27,269 nucleotides of DNA from a virus: positions 1-27,269 of the IMG/VR virus record IMGVR_UViG_3300020159_001461. One strand, given 5' to 3'. Position numbers and translations under genes: made by a program. Position 1 is the first letter of the stretch. The number at the start of each line of letters is the position of its first letter. Positions 7,118-13,977 of the stretch are shown here, one piece after another. Under the pieces are notes generated by a model, which did not search any database, was not told where the DNA came from, and worked only from the letters and a program-made list of their open reading frames with translations.

Positions 7118-7378
7118 ATGCCCACATTTACACAAGAAGTAGAAGTTCATATAGATGTAAAAGAGTTTATTGAAGGATGTAGTGACTATAATAAAGATTG
7201 GCTCATAAAATTCTTAATAGAAGACGGTCTTATAAAGAGTGATTCTAGAATTAATGAGTATAACTATTCAATAGCGGAAGCAGACTTCGAACAAGCTTTA
7301 GATAAACTTAAAGGTAAGTACAATATGCTTACTTCCGAAGAAGAACAAATAGTAATTAAACTTGCAAGTAGATTCTAA
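7118..7378 (+). CDS. Hypothetical protein
   Basis: 86 aa, acidic. The N-terminus begins with a strand (FTQEVEVHIDV) followed by helices. Not recognised. The next gene begins one base after its stop (TAATATG). Confidence 0.7.
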   Translation: MPTFTQEVEVHIDVKEFIEGCSDYNKDWLIKFLIEDGLIKSDSRINEYNYSIAEADFEQALDKLKGKYNMLTSEEEQIVIKLASRF

Positions 7379-7379
7379 T

Positions 7380-7544
7380 ATGGCCAACGTAGTAGACTTA
7401 GTAGATCAAATAGAAGAACTATTCTCTAATATACCTGATAAAAGAAAGAAGGCAGAATATCAAGAGTGGAAACAGACTATCAATAAATTAATCATTGAAG
7501 TCAATAAAGAGTCTAAGATAAAGATGTACTTAGAAATAAAATAA
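7380..7544 (+). CDS. Hypothetical small helical protein
   Basis: 54 aa from ATG 7380. A TTG 18 nt upstream in the same frame is less likely because it lies inside the previous gene. Residues form one or two amphipathic helices with no known motif. Tightly linked to 7118 and to the tiny gene at 7546. Confidence 0.6.
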   Translation: MANVVDLVDQIEELFSNIPDKRKKAEYQEWKQTINKLIIEVNKESKIKMYLEIK

Positions 7545-7545
7545 C

Positions 7546-7629
7546 ATGGAAAACAATCGTAGATCATTCTTTTTCAAGGACGCAAACCAAAAATCAGAGA
7601 AGCAAACATTTAATAAAGGCGGCAGATAA
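7546..7629 (+). CDS. Possible 27-aa basic peptide
   Basis: ATG 7546 to TAA 7627-7629 encodes a basic, polar peptide beginning MENNRRSFFFKDANQK. It starts one base after the stop of 7380-7544 and ends just before the promoter-like sequence at 7671. The close spacing supports translation; no family is recognised. Confidence 0.45.
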   Translation: MENNRRSFFFKDANQKSEKQTFNKGGR

Positions 7630-7670
7630 TTATTAATGTGCGACGCGAGATGAGGTACTCCCAAAATTTG

Positions 7671-7679
7671 TATATTTAC
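7671..7679 (+). promoter_or_regulatory. Stand-alone TATATTTAC promoter-like box
   Basis: TATATTTAC is identical to the -7-like box of cassettes 4 and 5, but lacks the 31-bp operator array and the GTAACAAA leader. It lies 47 nt before ATG 7727 in a 97-nt gap with no larger frame. It may start a minor transcript for the genes at 7727-8511. Confidence 0.4.
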
Positions 7680-7726
7680 AGATAAGGCAACAAGACTAGG
7701 CATTAGACAAGACTAAAGAAAGAGAT

Positions 7727-7900
7727 ATGACAGACATACTATACAATTACGTATTACACTACAACCACTTAGAAGAATTGTGGTACCTCGTGCCTCGTGA
7801 CGTACAAAGCCTCTACTTCAACGGCCAGATTAATAAAGACGACTTACTAAAGAATGAAGATGTAAACCAATTAATAAAAACAATAATACAAAATGGCTAA
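7727..7900 (+). CDS. Small hypothetical protein
   Basis: 57 aa (MTDILYNYVLHYNHLEELWY...), ATG 7727 to TAA 7898-7900, overlapping the start of the next gene by 8 nt. The codon choice and the ATGAC start match neighbouring genes. The C-terminal half (INKDDLLKNEDVNQLIKTII) is helical. Not recognised. Confidence 0.68.
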   Translation: MTDILYNYVLHYNHLEELWYLVPRDVQSLYFNGQINKDDLLKNEDVNQLIKTIIQNG

Positions 7901-8150
7901 ACAAGAAACAGTTGAGAAACTAGTTCTCGAAGAAGAACACTTCTCTAAAATAGTAGAGGTACTACACATGATCGACCAAGTAAGAGACAGATTCGAATTG
8001 TACTCACAAAATCCAGGTTCTATGGATGTAAGTAAAGTATTCTTTGAATTAGGTAGAAGCTACGCTGAACTCTGTAAAGCGTATGACACCTTAGATAGTG
8101 TAGCAGATGACTTAAATCCAGCGTGGGAACTGGAGGATGACGAGAACTAA
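7893..8150 (+). CDS. Hypothetical helical protein
   Basis: 85 aa, acidic and almost entirely helical (VEKLVLEEEHFSKIVEVLHM, FFELGRSYAELCKAYDTLDS). Not recognised. It overlaps the preceding gene by 8 nt, suggesting coupling. Confidence 0.7.
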   Translation: MAKQETVEKLVLEEEHFSKIVEVLHMIDQVRDRFELYSQNPGSMDVSKVFFELGRSYAELCKAYDTLDSVADDLNPAWELEDDEN

Positions 8151-8166
8151 TCTCATTTCCATATAT

Positions 8167-8511
8167 ATGAAAAAACTACTTGTTCTTATTCTATTATTCA
8201 GTAAGATATCCTATAGTCAAAAGTTAATTGATCAAAGTAACATTAATCATTTTACAGCCGGGTTCACAATTAGTTCTACAGTAAATGGACTTTGGGTTAA
8301 AACCCCAAAGGACAGGATTTGGGTAGGAATTTGGTCCGGATTGGTGGCAGGAAGTATCAAGGAATTGCATGATTCGGGCCGGAATGGTGGAATATTCCAA
8401 CCAAGTGACGTACTTTCCACGGCAACCGGAGGCCTTCTGGGAGCCATTCTGATCAACCGGGTTACCAGGCCTAGTAAAAGATCCAAAAAGGACAAAATAT
8501 GCCGATTTTGA
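8167..8511 (+). CDS. Secreted YfiM/DUF2279-like protein
   Basis: 114 aa from ATG 8167, chosen because it begins a typical signal peptide (MKKLLVLILLFSKISYSQ). An alternative ATG at 8137 would add 10 residues and overlap the previous gene. NHFTAGFTIS (27-36), GLVAGSIKELHD (58-69) and DVLSTATGGLLGA (81-93) follow the order and spacing of the YfiM/DUF2279 family in Bacteroidetes ('HFxxGfxxs', 'aKExyD', 'DxxxtxxGxxxG'). The mature part is probably membrane- or envelope-associated. The stretch about 8260-8480 is clearly richer in GC than its surroundings, suggesting a host-derived gene. A role in the envelope or in exclusion is inference. Confidence 0.65.
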   Translation: MKKLLVLILLFSKISYSQKLIDQSNINHFTAGFTISSTVNGLWVKTPKDRIWVGIWSGLVAGSIKELHDSGRNGGIFQPSDVLSTATGGLLGAILINRVTRPSKRSKKDKICRF

Positions 8512-8535
8512 GGCTCCGGTGAGGCCATTTATAAG

Positions 8536-8642
8536 TGATTGATTATCAATAAGTTAGGGGGAGGGCTAAAGAATATTTAGTCCTTCCTAGTTTTTGGTGA
8601 AGATTCTTCAATAAAAGGCTCATTTTACTAAATGTGGCAAAA
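8536..8642. repeat. Operator array of cassette 3
   Basis: The palindrome TGATTGATTATCAATAA (8536-8552) is followed by CTAAAGAATATTTAG (8566-8580), GTGAAGATTCTTCAA (8597-8611) and the half-site CTAAATGTGGCAAAA (8628-8642). Starts are exactly 31 bp apart and the last is 63 bp before the -7 box at 8691. The first site lies in a longer 9-bp stem (AGGGCTAAA with TTTAGTCCT). The third site is nearly the same as that of cassette 2, including GGCAAAA. Confidence 0.7.
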
Positions 8643-8644
8643 AG

Positions 8645-8710
8645 TTTTAAAAAAAGTTGAAAAAAAGTGCCAATATTGAAAAAAAGGGTGTAAATTTACC
8701 ATGTAACAAA
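8645..8710 (+). promoter_or_regulatory. Cassette-3 promoter
   Basis: TTTTAAAAAAAGTTGAA has its TTG at 8657-8659; after 31 nt comes TAAATTTAC at 8691-8699, then ATGTAACAAA at 8701-8710. The gene ATG is at 8721. The middle segment diverges from cassettes 1, 2 and 5, which shows that the two outer boxes and the leader are the conserved parts. Confidence 0.7.
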
Positions 8711-8720
8711 CAAACACAAT

Positions 8721-9053
8721 ATGACTACTTACACTTTTGACACCTTGCCTCTTGACACCCAAATCCAGATCCTCAATCAACAGGAGCGTGCTGCCCTCCC
8801 TAAATTCCCTGTCTCTTCCATTACTCGTGAACTCCGTAACCGTGGTTGGATCTACGTGGCCGCTAAGTTCTCTAGGGATTTTAGCTCTGAGCATCTTATG
8901 ACTCAAGACCAGATCTTAGATGAGATTAAGATCGGTATGTTGAGTACTCGCTCTTATGTCGCTGACAGCTTGGCCATAGGTATGGACACTATCGCTAGAA
9001 GTCTGGCTAAGAACATTGTTGAGTACTCATGGTCAGAAAGGGTGGAAGCCTAA
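8721..9053 (+). CDS. Hypothetical protein, first gene of cassette-3 operon
   Basis: 110 aa, mostly helical, not recognised. It starts 18 nt after the GTAAC leader element. The coding sequence is C-rich with many CTC, CCT and CGT codons, clearly different from the AT-rich genes downstream, as in the other first genes. This points to selection for high expression, or a different origin. No membrane segment or catalytic motif. Confidence 0.8.
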   Translation: MTTYTFDTLPLDTQIQILNQQERAALPKFPVSSITRELRNRGWIYVAAKFSRDFSSEHLMTQDQILDEIKIGMLSTRSYVADSLAIGMDTIARSLAKNIVEYSWSERVEA

Positions 9054-9099
9054 GTCTTCCCTCCTCTTCACTTAAATTTAAACACTTAAAATAAAATTT

Positions 9100-9366
9100 A
9101 TGACACACAAAGAATATAGACTCATCGTTAGTAAAGAGATCTTAGAAACATCTGGAAATATTGAGGCAGTCCACTACAAAGTAGGCCATGTATTGAGTGT
9201 TAATGATAATCTTTTTGAACGCTTAAAATCCGGAGAAATAGTGGAGAGATACACTCAAGAAGGAATGATAGAGTTTGATAGGTATAACTTTGAAAATGAA
9301 GTTGAATGTATAACGATTGAAACAACATTTTCTACAGCAAAGTTAGGACAACGTAAAAACAAGTAA
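9100..9366 (+). CDS. Hypothetical protein
   Basis: 88 aa, with mixed strands and helices, not recognised. Its start ends the 20-nt initiation unit CACTTAAAATAAAATTTATG (9083-9102), a variant of the unit used at 9645 and 9894. The next gene follows after 2 nt. Confidence 0.72.
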   Translation: MTHKEYRLIVSKEILETSGNIEAVHYKVGHVLSVNDNLFERLKSGEIVERYTQEGMIEFDRYNFENEVECITIETTFSTAKLGQRKNK

Positions 9367-9368
9367 CT

Positions 9369-9626
9369 ATGGCACAAAGATCTAAAGCACTTCAGAAAAC
9401 TCTCGACTCAATGAACGCTATCCTCGCTATGGAAGAACTTGGGTTGTATAATCAAGACGGCCACATAGAGAGTGTTAAGAGTGACACAGAACGAGCACAG
9501 TTATACAAGGACGGGATTTGTACTGTAATTGAGACCATGCTCAATAACGCTAACTCATATAAAGGCTTCATGTTTTTGGACCGTGCTTATACTGAAGCCA
9601 GAAGATTTGATCGTAAATATTTCTAA
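9369..9626 (+). CDS. Hypothetical helical protein
   Basis: 85 aa, helical (SKALQKTLDSMNAILAMEEL; ERAQLYKDGICTVIETMLNN), ending in a basic segment. Not recognised. It is followed by the repeated initiation unit of the next gene, which begins 1 nt after the stop. Confidence 0.72.
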   Translation: MAQRSKALQKTLDSMNAILAMEELGLYNQDGHIESVKSDTERAQLYKDGICTVIETMLNNANSYKGFMFLDRAYTEARRFDRKYF

Positions 9627-9644
9627 TCACTTAAAATAAAAGTT

Positions 9645-9863
9645 ATGAAAAAGACAACAAAGATTACTCTTAAAGAAGCACTCACAATAGCTCAAACCAT
9701 GTCAGCCGGAGAGTTTGATAAATTGTATGAAAGCCAGATTGAATTGCTAGATACTGATAATCTATTTAATCCTAATGATGGAATGTACAATATCATTTTC
9801 CATGGCAAAGAGAAGAATGGTAAAAAAATTATGTTGTTCATCAATGGAGAATTTATAGTCTAA
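9645..9863 (+). CDS. Hypothetical protein
   Basis: 72 aa, N-terminal helix then strands (YNIIFHGKEKNGKKIMLFIN). The N-terminus TKITLKEALTIAQTMSAGEF is typical of small helical phage proteins, but no family is recognised. The start is the ATG of CACTTAAAATAAAAGTTATG (9628-9647). Confidence 0.7.
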   Translation: MKKTTKITLKEALTIAQTMSAGEFDKLYESQIELLDTDNLFNPNDGMYNIIFHGKEKNGKKIMLFINGEFIV

Positions 9864-9893
9864 ATAGTTTCTTAATCGCTTAAAATAAAAGTT

Positions 9894-10088
9894 ATGCAAT
9901 ACACAAAAAGAGAATTAGTAAGTTTAGAAACTATCGAACAAGCTTGGGATGGAGATGAACTCAAGATCGATAATAAAGATGGTATGAGAGTGTGGCTTAC
10001 TCACCGTGAAAATAGACAGTATGGTGGTGACTATACTATAGAGAAATTAGTAGATGGTATATGGATCCAAAAGACTTGTTATTTCTAA
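9894..10088 (+). CDS. Hypothetical protein
   Basis: 64 aa, strand-rich and tryptophan-containing (RVWLTHRENRQYGGDYTIEK), not recognised. The start closes the initiation unit CGCTTAAAATAAAAGTTATG (9877-9896), one base different from that of 9645. Confidence 0.7.
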   Translation: MQYTKRELVSLETIEQAWDGDELKIDNKDGMRVWLTHRENRQYGGDYTIEKLVDGIWIQKTCYF

Positions 10089-10104
10089 ATAAAAACAAAT
10101 AACT

Positions 10105-10242
10105 ATGACAGAACAAACAATACAAGACATCCAAAAACTAGCAGAAGAAATGTGGGAAGGGTGTCATGGGTGTGATGAGATGGATAAATATATGTGGATA
10201 AGTGGCTTTATTGAAGGATATCTAACAGCTAAATCAGAATAA
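10105..10242 (+). CDS. Small hypothetical protein with CHGC
   Basis: 45 aa, ATG 10105 to TAA 10240-10242. An acidic N-terminal helix leads to MWEGCHGCDEMDKYMWISGF and a short tail. The CHGC pair could bind a metal but is not enough for a zinc finger alone. It is preceded by AAAACAAATAACT and lies 2 nt before the next ATG. Confidence 0.6.
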   Translation: MTEQTIQDIQKLAEEMWEGCHGCDEMDKYMWISGFIEGYLTAKSE

Positions 10243-10244
10243 CT

Positions 10245-10508
10245 ATGACAGACAAAGAAAGAGGCGTGCTGTTTATAACAATAGCCGTAGTATTAGGGCT
10301 TGTGCTTGCATTAGTCCTCATAAAATTAGACTACACACCAAAAGGTGAACAGCGACAATTGGAAAACGACAACCATAAACCAATGCATGACTATAGAATA
10401 GTTAAGATAGATGGGTGTGAGTATATTGAAGTGGATAATGGTGCTGGACGTAATAGAGTTTATAGTCTAACCCATAAAGGGGATTGCGATAATCTTCATA
10501 GTAAATAA
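10245..10508 (+). CDS. Small membrane-anchored phage protein (THKGxC family)
   Basis: 87 aa. One transmembrane segment at about 8-27, then a polar domain: YRIVKIDGCEYIEVDNGAGR and, at the C-terminus, YSLTHKGDCDNLHSK. The ending 'THKGxCxN' after 'VDGxEYIxxxxG' is seen in many short phage proteins, from memory, often without a membrane anchor. The function of the family is unknown. It is probably oriented with the C-terminal domain on one side of the inner membrane; the topology is not determined. Confidence 0.7.
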   Translation: MTDKERGVLFITIAVVLGLVLALVLIKLDYTPKGEQRQLENDNHKPMHDYRIVKIDGCEYIEVDNGAGRNRVYSLTHKGDCDNLHSK

Positions 10509-10555
10509 AAGTTAGTCACTTGATACAATTACTGTTTAAATACAAATAAATGAAT

Positions 10556-10563
10556 TAAATTTG
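10556..10563 (+). promoter_or_regulatory. Candidate promoter of the RNA ligase gene
   Basis: TAAATTTG is an exact TAnnTTTG match. A CTG 21 nt upstream (10532-10534) could be a weak -33 element. The expected start of transcription falls within a few bases of ATG 10569, so the message could be almost leaderless. Only the -7 element is convincing. Confidence 0.4.
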
Positions 10564-10568
10564 TCTAT

Positions 10569-11708
10569 ATGGAAAATTTAAACTCAGTTTGCTATATCGC
10601 TAAGATAGTGGATATAAAGCCTATTGAAGGCGCAGACAATATAGAACTTGCTATTGCCAATGGTTGGAATTGTATTACTAAGAAAGGAGAATATAAGATA
10701 GAAGACTTAGTAATTATTGCCACTACCGATGCAGTAATACCTGAAAAGTTATCTGACTCAATAGGTATTACTAATTACTTACGTAAAGGTAATAGGGTAA
10801 GGACTGTAAAATTACGTGGAGTATATTCAGAGTGCTTGATCATTCCATTCTCATGTCTTGACGGTAGAGCGACTATGGCAGACTGGGATCTAAAACAAGG
10901 TTCTGACTGTATGAGTATCTTAGACATTTATAAGTATGAACCACCTGTAAAGACGGTACAGTTATCAAATGGTAAGAAGATCAAGTATCAAGACAATCCT
11001 AACTTCCAAGTGTATTACAAATTTCCTAATGCTAAGAATGCACCTGAGATGTTTACTTCAGATGACTTAGTGCAAGTTACTCGTAAGATACATGGTACTA
11101 ATGCAAGGTACGGTATTGTAAAGAAGACTAAGATATCTTTATGGGATAGAGTAAAGAAGTTGTTTGGTAATGAATGGATAGAATTCAATTTTATAGTCGG
11201 ATCCCACAATGTCGAGAAAGGTTCTGACTCACAAGGATACTACGGTACTAATGTTTGGTATGAAGTGGCTGAGAAGTATAAAATAAAAGAACAGTTGTGG
11301 AAGTATGTAAAGTTCTTCTATTCTCCAAGTAACTTACAACAAGGTGTAGTTATCTATGGTGAAATATATGGACCTGGCATACAGAAAGGATATGACTATG
11401 GACTTAAAGAACTAAAGTTTAGTGCATTTGATCTAATGATTGATGGAGTATATGAACAAACTTGGGCAACTGAATCTACTATAACTGGATTCTTTGATGA
11501 TATGGATCATGTACCAGTCTTGTATGAAGGAACATATAATAAAGATATCGTAAGCCAGTTTGTAAATGAGAAGATTGAAGGAACTAAAGTACCACATGAA
11601 GGAGTTGTAGTTAAACATCAATCAGGTCAGAGAAATAAGATCTATAAAGTAATAAACCCAGAGTACCTTTTGTATTCAGAGAAACATGACATTGGAGAAT
11701 CGCACTAA
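10569..11708 (+). CDS. RNA ligase, Rnl5/DraRnl-like
   Basis: 379 aa. The N-terminal domain (about 1-120) has the pattern of the OB-fold region of Deinococcus-type ligases: IVDIKPIEGADNIELAIANG, W33, KKGEYKIEDL and a GVYSECLI strand. The nucleotidyltransferase domain follows, with motif I RKIHGTN (K173 the expected AMP-attachment lysine), motif III YGEIYG (263-268), motif IV HEGVVVK (343-349) and motif V IYKVINPEYL (358-367). The enzyme joins RNA ends via an adenylated intermediate. In phages it may repair tRNAs cut by host defences or work in RNA end healing. The phosphoesterase at 6121 could in principle prepare ends, but this link is inference. A candidate TAAATTTG promoter lies just upstream. 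Confidence 0.88.
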   Translation: MENLNSVCYIAKIVDIKPIEGADNIELAIANGWNCITKKGEYKIEDLVIIATTDAVIPEKLSDSIGITNYLRKGNRVRTVKLRGVYSECLIIPFSCLDGRATMADWDLKQGSDCMSILDIYKYEPPVKTVQLSNGKKIKYQDNPNFQVYYKFPNAKNAPEMFTSDDLVQVTRKIHGTNARYGIVKKTKISLWDRVKKLFGNEWIEFNFIVGSHNVEKGSDSQGYYGTNVWYEVAEKYKIKEQLWKYVKFFYSPSNLQQGVVIYGEIYGPGIQKGYDYGLKELKFSAFDLMIDGVYEQTWATESTITGFFDDMDHVPVLYEGTYNKDIVSQFVNEKIEGTKVPHEGVVVKHQSGQRNKIYKVINPEYLLYSEKHDIGESH

Positions 11709-11738
11709 AATTATTTATCAACTCTAAAATTAAATTAT

Positions 11739-11819
11739 ATGGTATTAGGATTTATTGTTATTATTGTATTTCTCTACGCAATCAATGAGAATATTCGTAG
11801 ATCACACTATAAAAAATAA
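11739..11819 (+). CDS. Tiny membrane protein
   Basis: 26 aa: ATG 11739 to TAA 11817-11819. The first 15 residues are hydrophobic (VLGFIVIIVFLYAI) and the rest basic (RRSHYKK), giving a single-pass peptide with a basic tail. It fills the gap between the RNA ligase gene and the gene at 11823. Function unknown. Confidence 0.55.
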   Translation: MVLGFIVIIVFLYAINENIRRSHYKK

Positions 11820-11822
11820 ACT

Positions 11823-12197
11823 ATGACATACGAAAGGTTTTTAAAAATTACTACAACACTTAAAATGCAAGATGAGCGTGTAAGTGAATTGTATGAGAGA
11901 AATGTAGATTTAGTTGAATTTACAGACCCATATCATCAAGTAATTACTGAATTGATTAAGGAAGTTTATGGAGATGAAGGTTATGATTGGTGGGCTTGGT
12001 TTTGTTATGATGCAGATTATGGAACCAAGTATTGGAGTGATGGTCCTGTTTATAAAAAGAATGAAGCAGGTGAATTAGAGATGGTAACTGACTATCCTAA
12101 AGAACATAATTGGGGAGCATCAGATGAGAATGGCAATCCAATCTGTTATGATTTTAAATCAACTTGGGAGTATCTTGAAAGTTTAAAGAATAAATAA
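11823..12197 (+). CDS. Conserved phage protein of unknown function
   Basis: 124 aa, acidic. KEVYGDEGYDWWAWFCYDAD (about 47-66) followed by NWGASDENGNPICYDFKSTW is a pattern seen in unnamed proteins of several large phages, from memory. Tryptophans and acidic residues dominate; no catalytic motif is assigned. It begins 3 nt after the stop of 11739-11819. Confidence 0.75.
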   Translation: MTYERFLKITTTLKMQDERVSELYERNVDLVEFTDPYHQVITELIKEVYGDEGYDWWAWFCYDADYGTKYWSDGPVYKKNEAGELEMVTDYPKEHNWGASDENGNPICYDFKSTWEYLESLKNK

Positions 12198-12208
12198 ATT
12201 ATATTTAT

Positions 12209-12400
12209 ATGAAAAAAGATATGCCTGATAATAAAATAGAAGATCCACAAGAGATCGATGAGGTAGTAGAACAACAAGAGTTAGTTGAAGATATACCTGT
12301 ACAAGAAACGATCGAACCTGAACCGCCTGTGCAAGAGCCAGAGCAGCCACAAATTCAGCCTGTAAAGAACTCAGTTAGAATAATAGACCGAATTTGGTAA
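12209..12400 (+). CDS. Low-complexity Pro/Glu/Gln-rich protein
   Basis: 63 aa. Residues about 9-52 are dominated by E, Q, P and V (VEQQELVEDIPVQETIEPEP and VQEPEQPQIQP), with a short conserved-looking tail (SVRIIDRIW). The protein is likely disordered except for the tail, which may be a binding motif. Leader AT-rich. Confidence 0.65.
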   Translation: MKKDMPDNKIEDPQEIDEVVEQQELVEDIPVQETIEPEPPVQEPEQPQIQPVKNSVRIIDRIW

Positions 12401-12419
12401 TATTTATTCTAAAAGAACC

Positions 12420-12527
12420 ATGGCTAGAAATAAACCTAAAGTAAAAGCTGTAAAGAGTAAGAAGAGTTTCTTAAAGAATAAGAAAAGAATTGAACAAAAC
12501 AATATTATCTTAAGTAAATTTAATTAA
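12420..12527 (+). CDS. Tiny, highly basic protein
   Basis: 35 aa, ATG 12420 to TAA 12525-12527. About one third Lys/Arg (MARNKPKVKAVKSKKSFLKN...). Such peptides can bind nucleic acid. It is spaced 19 nt after the preceding gene and 2 nt before the next. Not recognised. Confidence 0.6.
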   Translation: MARNKPKVKAVKSKKSFLKNKKRIEQNNIILSKFN

Positions 12528-12529
12528 TT

Positions 12530-12706
12530 ATGATCGAACCAGTTATGACTTTAGAAGAATTAGAGAGAAGAATCTCTGAATTAGAAAAATCAGTGAAAGA
12601 GAATGATGTAAAGATTAAAATTCTAATTGATTGGATTAATACAAACACTCCTAAAAAAAGTAACTGGTTTCAATTAGATGGTGAAATAATGGCAAGAAAA
12701 TTTTAA
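12530..12706 (+). CDS. Small coiled-coil protein
   Basis: 58 aa, ATG 12530 to TAA 12704-12706. Residues 6-36 form a strong coiled coil (MTLEELERRISELEKSVKEN). The tail is polar (SNWFQLDGEIMARKF). Neighbouring genes are 2-3 nt away, so it is part of the same message. Confidence 0.68.
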   Translation: MIEPVMTLEELERRISELEKSVKENDVKIKILIDWINTNTPKKSNWFQLDGEIMARKF

Positions 12707-12709
12707 GTT

Positions 12710-12892
12710 ATGAATCCTACAGAACGTGCAGAATTTCTACTACAGACATATTCTATAGATAGAGCTAAAAATATTGTTGAGAGTATATTATTTGATGCTA
12801 CTAAAGAAAATGATACTGAAGACATTAAATACTGGACTAAAGTAAAAAAATCACTATCAACTTTAGCAACCAATAATGAAGTAGAACAATAG
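12710..12892 (+). CDS. Hypothetical helical protein
   Basis: 60 aa, helical (ERAEFLLQTYSIDRAKNIVE; DIKYWTKVKKSLSTL). The pattern 'A..L...Y...A..IV..IL......D..YW..VK' is common in small phage proteins of unknown role. Its last codons and stop are inside the terminator hairpin at 12881-12907, which ends this transcription unit. Confidence 0.7.
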   Translation: MNPTERAEFLLQTYSIDRAKNIVESILFDATKENDTEDIKYWTKVKKSLSTLATNNEVEQ

Positions 12893-12907
12893 TTCTACTT
12901 TTTTTTT
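12881..12907 (+). terminator. Rho-independent terminator
   Basis: GTAGAAC (12881-12887), loop AATA, GTTCTAC (12892-12898), then nine T residues (12899-12907). A perfect 7-bp stem plus T-run on the + strand. The stop codon of the upstream gene lies inside the hairpin. Confidence 0.85.
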
Positions 12908-12967
12908 ATATTGTTTTATTTGAAGAAATAGTCTTAATTTTAATACATAATCAAAAACAAATAAGTT

Positions 12968-13114
12968 ATGAAGAAAAGATTCGTAGTAGCATTACTAATT
13001 ATCCCTTGCATTTTTATTGACGGTCTATCATTACCAATTGTCACTATCAATTGGATACTCACAGGAAATATATTACCATCACTGTCACAAAAATTAACAG
13101 AGCAACAAGGATAA
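12968..13114 (+). CDS. Small membrane or secreted protein
   Basis: 48 aa, ATG 12968 to TAA 13112-13114. A basic start (MKKR) and a hydrophobic stretch (FVVALLIIPCIFIDGLSLPI) resemble a signal or membrane anchor; the tail is polar. The start follows AAAACAAATAAGTT. First gene after the terminator at 12881; its promoter is not clearly recognisable. Confidence 0.6.
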   Translation: MKKRFVVALLIIPCIFIDGLSLPIVTINWILTGNILPSLSQKLTEQQG

Positions 13115-13130
13115 GTATAAAACAAATAAC

Positions 13131-13316
13131 ATGGAAAGATATAATGTTATTAGTCAAATAGGTAACCATACGTTAGACTCAATCATTACCTGCGATTATT
13201 TTAGTTATGAAGAAAAATTTTATTTCTTTAGTAATTCAGACTCAGGTGAGTCATGGCGGTATCCTATAACTCTCACATATGTTAAAAAACTTTCAAATAA
13301 AAATGTATATAAATAA
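13131..13316 (+). CDS. Hypothetical protein
   Basis: 61 aa, strand-rich with many aromatics (DYFSYEEKFYFFSNSDSGES). Not recognised. Leader AAAACAAATAAC. The next gene begins 1 nt after its stop. Confidence 0.68.
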   Translation: MERYNVISQIGNHTLDSIITCDYFSYEEKFYFFSNSDSGESWRYPITLTYVKKLSNKNVYK

Positions 13317-13317
13317 C

Positions 13318-13947
13318 ATGAAAGTAAATAGAGAAGATCTAAAATGGTTCATAGATAATATCAAACGTAAATACCCTGACTGTAGTGAAGAGGAATTTGC
13401 TGATCACTTAGCACGTTATATGGAAAGTAACCCTGCTTGTATTGATATGAATGGTATATCTAATCCTGGCCGCTTTAGTTATTCAACAGTAGGTTATGGT
13501 GTATTCAGTCTCTTCGGTGAGAAGTATAGTATGGGTAGAATAGAAGTATTTGATAGAGAGAATGAGAGTGGATATGCTGTGCATGAAGGAGAATACACAA
13601 TGCCTCACGTATCAGCAAATCAGTTTGAAGACTTTATGGACTCATTACAAACCGAGTTACCAATACACATTGAAATAGGTAGTCATGAATGGTGTGCTGA
13701 TGAATGCGCTAAGTCTTTAGGCTTTGAGAATGATGAAGATATGAGAAACCCTGAAAAAGTAAGTGCGTATAGAGACAAGAAGAATGACGAGTTCGCAGTC
13801 CAAAACGGCTACAAAGATTGGAATGATTTGATGGTAAATAGTAAATGGAATATGATATCAGAAGATAAACCTCAACCTAATATATCTTCTTCATGTGAAT
13901 ACAGCGGTCTCCCTTCAGTAGAATCTTACAGTAACGATAAACTTTAA
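13318..13947 (+). CDS. Hypothetical acidic protein
   Basis: 209 aa from ATG 13318, which directly follows the previous stop; an earlier in-frame start at 13279 lies inside that gene and is less likely. A helical N-terminus (EDLKWFIDNIKRKYPDCSEE) is followed by a strand-rich region and by SHEWCADECAKSLGFENDED (about 121-140). Acidic overall, with a low-complexity serine-rich tail. Not recognised. Confidence 0.74.
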   Translation: MKVNREDLKWFIDNIKRKYPDCSEEEFADHLARYMESNPACIDMNGISNPGRFSYSTVGYGVFSLFGEKYSMGRIEVFDRENESGYAVHEGEYTMPHVSANQFEDFMDSLQTELPIHIEIGSHEWCADECAKSLGFENDEDMRNPEKVSAYRDKKNDEFAVQNGYKDWNDLMVNSKWNMISEDKPQPNISSSCEYSGLPSVESYSNDKL

Positions 13948-13977
13948 TTATAATTTCAAAACCAAAAACAACGCAAA

